A program made the position numbers and the translations under genes. Of a DNA stretch of 5,453 nucleotides, positions 4,810 to 5,453 are shown piece by piece (within the stretch, counting starts at the first letter, position 1; each line of letters opens with the position of its first letter). The DNA lies in NCBI GenBank assembly GCA_028692515.1, contig JAQUXG010000136.1, positions 1 through 5,453 on the forward strand, given 5' to 3'. Under the pieces are notes generated by a model. The model had not been told where the DNA came from, searched no databases, and was given only the letters and a program-made list of their open reading frames with translations. The DNA comes from Kiritimatiellales bacterium (GTDB lineage Bacteria; Verrucomicrobiota; Kiritimatiellia; Kiritimatiellales; Tichowtungiaceae).

Positions 4810-5453
4810 CTATTTCCGCGGATCGTCAACACGGTTGATAATTGAGCGAATGATGGTCAGGTAGAGCTCATCCTTGAGGACAATATCCTCAACGCCGGCG
4901 TCGATGCTGGGGTTGTCGTTGACTTCGATGACGACAATTTTTCCGTTTATTTCTTTCAGATCAACTCCATAGAGCCCGTCGCCGATCAGGTTGGCCGCCT
5001 TGAGAGCGGTCTGCACCACGGCGGGCGGAGCATCCTCGACCCGCATGGTTTCGGCTTTTCCGTACCGATCATTGGTTCCGCCGTTCCAGTTGCAAATCTG
5101 CCAGTGGCCGCGGGCCATGTAGTATTTGCAGACGAAGAGCGGTTTGTGGTCGAGAATGCCGACGCGCCAGTCGAAGTCGGACTGCATAAACTCCTGCGCA
5201 ATGATCAGGTCGGATTTTTCAAACAGCATGTCCAGTTTTTCGCGAAACTCCGCTTCGTTCTCCGCTTTGACTACACCTTTCGAAAAGGCGCTGTCCGGCT
5301 GTTTGAGCACACAGGGAAAGGTGATGCCCAGACTCTGCGGAGTGCTTTTCAGGCATTCTTTCTGAAGAATAATGGTGCGCGGGGCGGGAACTTTGGCCTG
5401 AGCCAGTCGCTCGGCGAGGTAAACCTTATTGGCGCAGCGCAGAATGGAGAACG
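4810..5453 (-). CDS. RimK-like ATP-grasp ligase, C-terminal part (5' end outside window)
   Basis: The last 213 or so codons of a longer gene are visible; the frame runs off the window edge with no stop. The reading begins SILRCANKVYLAERL and continues through PCVLKQPDSAFSKGV (ATP-binding region), LIIAQEFM, DWRVGILDHKPLFVCKYYMARGHWQI, GLYGVDLKEINGKIVVIEVNDNP and SIDAGVED. EVNDNP carries the Glu and Asn expected to bind magnesium in ATP-grasp enzymes. The CANKVYLAE, YYMARGHWQI and NPSIDAGVED motifs fit the RimK-like group that has an extra N-terminal RLAN domain, which would lie outside the window. Such enzymes join an amino acid to a carboxylate through an acyl phosphate; the substrate is unknown. 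A GTG at 5308-5310 is not the start, because strongly conserved sequence continues upstream. It shares a strand with lysA, 98 bases away. Confidence 0.9.
   Translation of the reverse strand, partial: FSILRCANKVYLAERLAQAKVPAPRTIILQKECLKSTPQSLGITFPCVLKQPDSAFSKGVVKAENEAEFREKLDMLFEKSDLIIAQEFMQSDFDWRVGILDHKPLFVCKYYMARGHWQICNWNGGTNDRYGKAETMRVEDAPPAVVQTALKAANLIGDGLYGVDLKEINGKIVVIEVNDNPSIDAGVEDIVLKDELYLTIIRSIINRVDDPRK

Noticed and set aside
5308..5310. GTG as the start of the ATP-grasp gene
   Set aside because: The frame continues upstream to the window edge with conserved ATP-grasp sequence (CANKVYLAERL and onward), so this GTG is an internal valine codon.

Overview
This window comes from a bacterial chromosome of moderate to slightly high GC content. 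Six protein genes fill nearly all of it, in two convergent blocks. The gene families are widely shared, so they do not fix the taxon. A short AT-rich palindrome, TTCCAA-N3-TTGGAA, recurs in the gaps between genes. From memory this resembles gap sequences in Kiritimatiellota and related PVC-superphylum genomes. That placement is a low-confidence inference.

Plus-strand block (1-2003): the 3' part of a ymdB-type metallophosphoesterase gene, then xseA and xseB, the two subunits of exodeoxyribonuclease VII. The stops and starts overlap or nearly touch (TGATG at 471-475; ATGA at 1735-1738 with a better xseB start at 1741), so this looks like one translationally coupled operon. It ends in a strong intrinsic terminator that begins inside the xseB stop codon.

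Minus-strand block (5453 down to 2023): the C-terminal part of a RimK-like ATP-grasp ligase gene, then lysA (diaminopimelate decarboxylase), dapA (4-hydroxy-tetrahydrodipicolinate synthase) and a small protein with two CBS domains. lysA and dapA are 30 bases apart and are almost certainly cotranscribed. They supply the entry step and the last step of the DAP/lysine pathway, and therefore feed peptidoglycan and protein synthesis. The CBS gene sits 100 bases further on and has its own plausible promoter.

The most unusual feature is the palindrome family. One copy lies between the two convergent blocks, in the xseB terminator and against the CBS stop codon. Three copies are packed into the 98-base gap before lysA, where two of them form a perfect 18-base inverted repeat ending two bases from the lysA ribosome binding site. 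A fifth copy of the core lies inside xseA. I found no RNA genes, CRISPR array, insertion sequence or transposase, and no clearly new multigene system.
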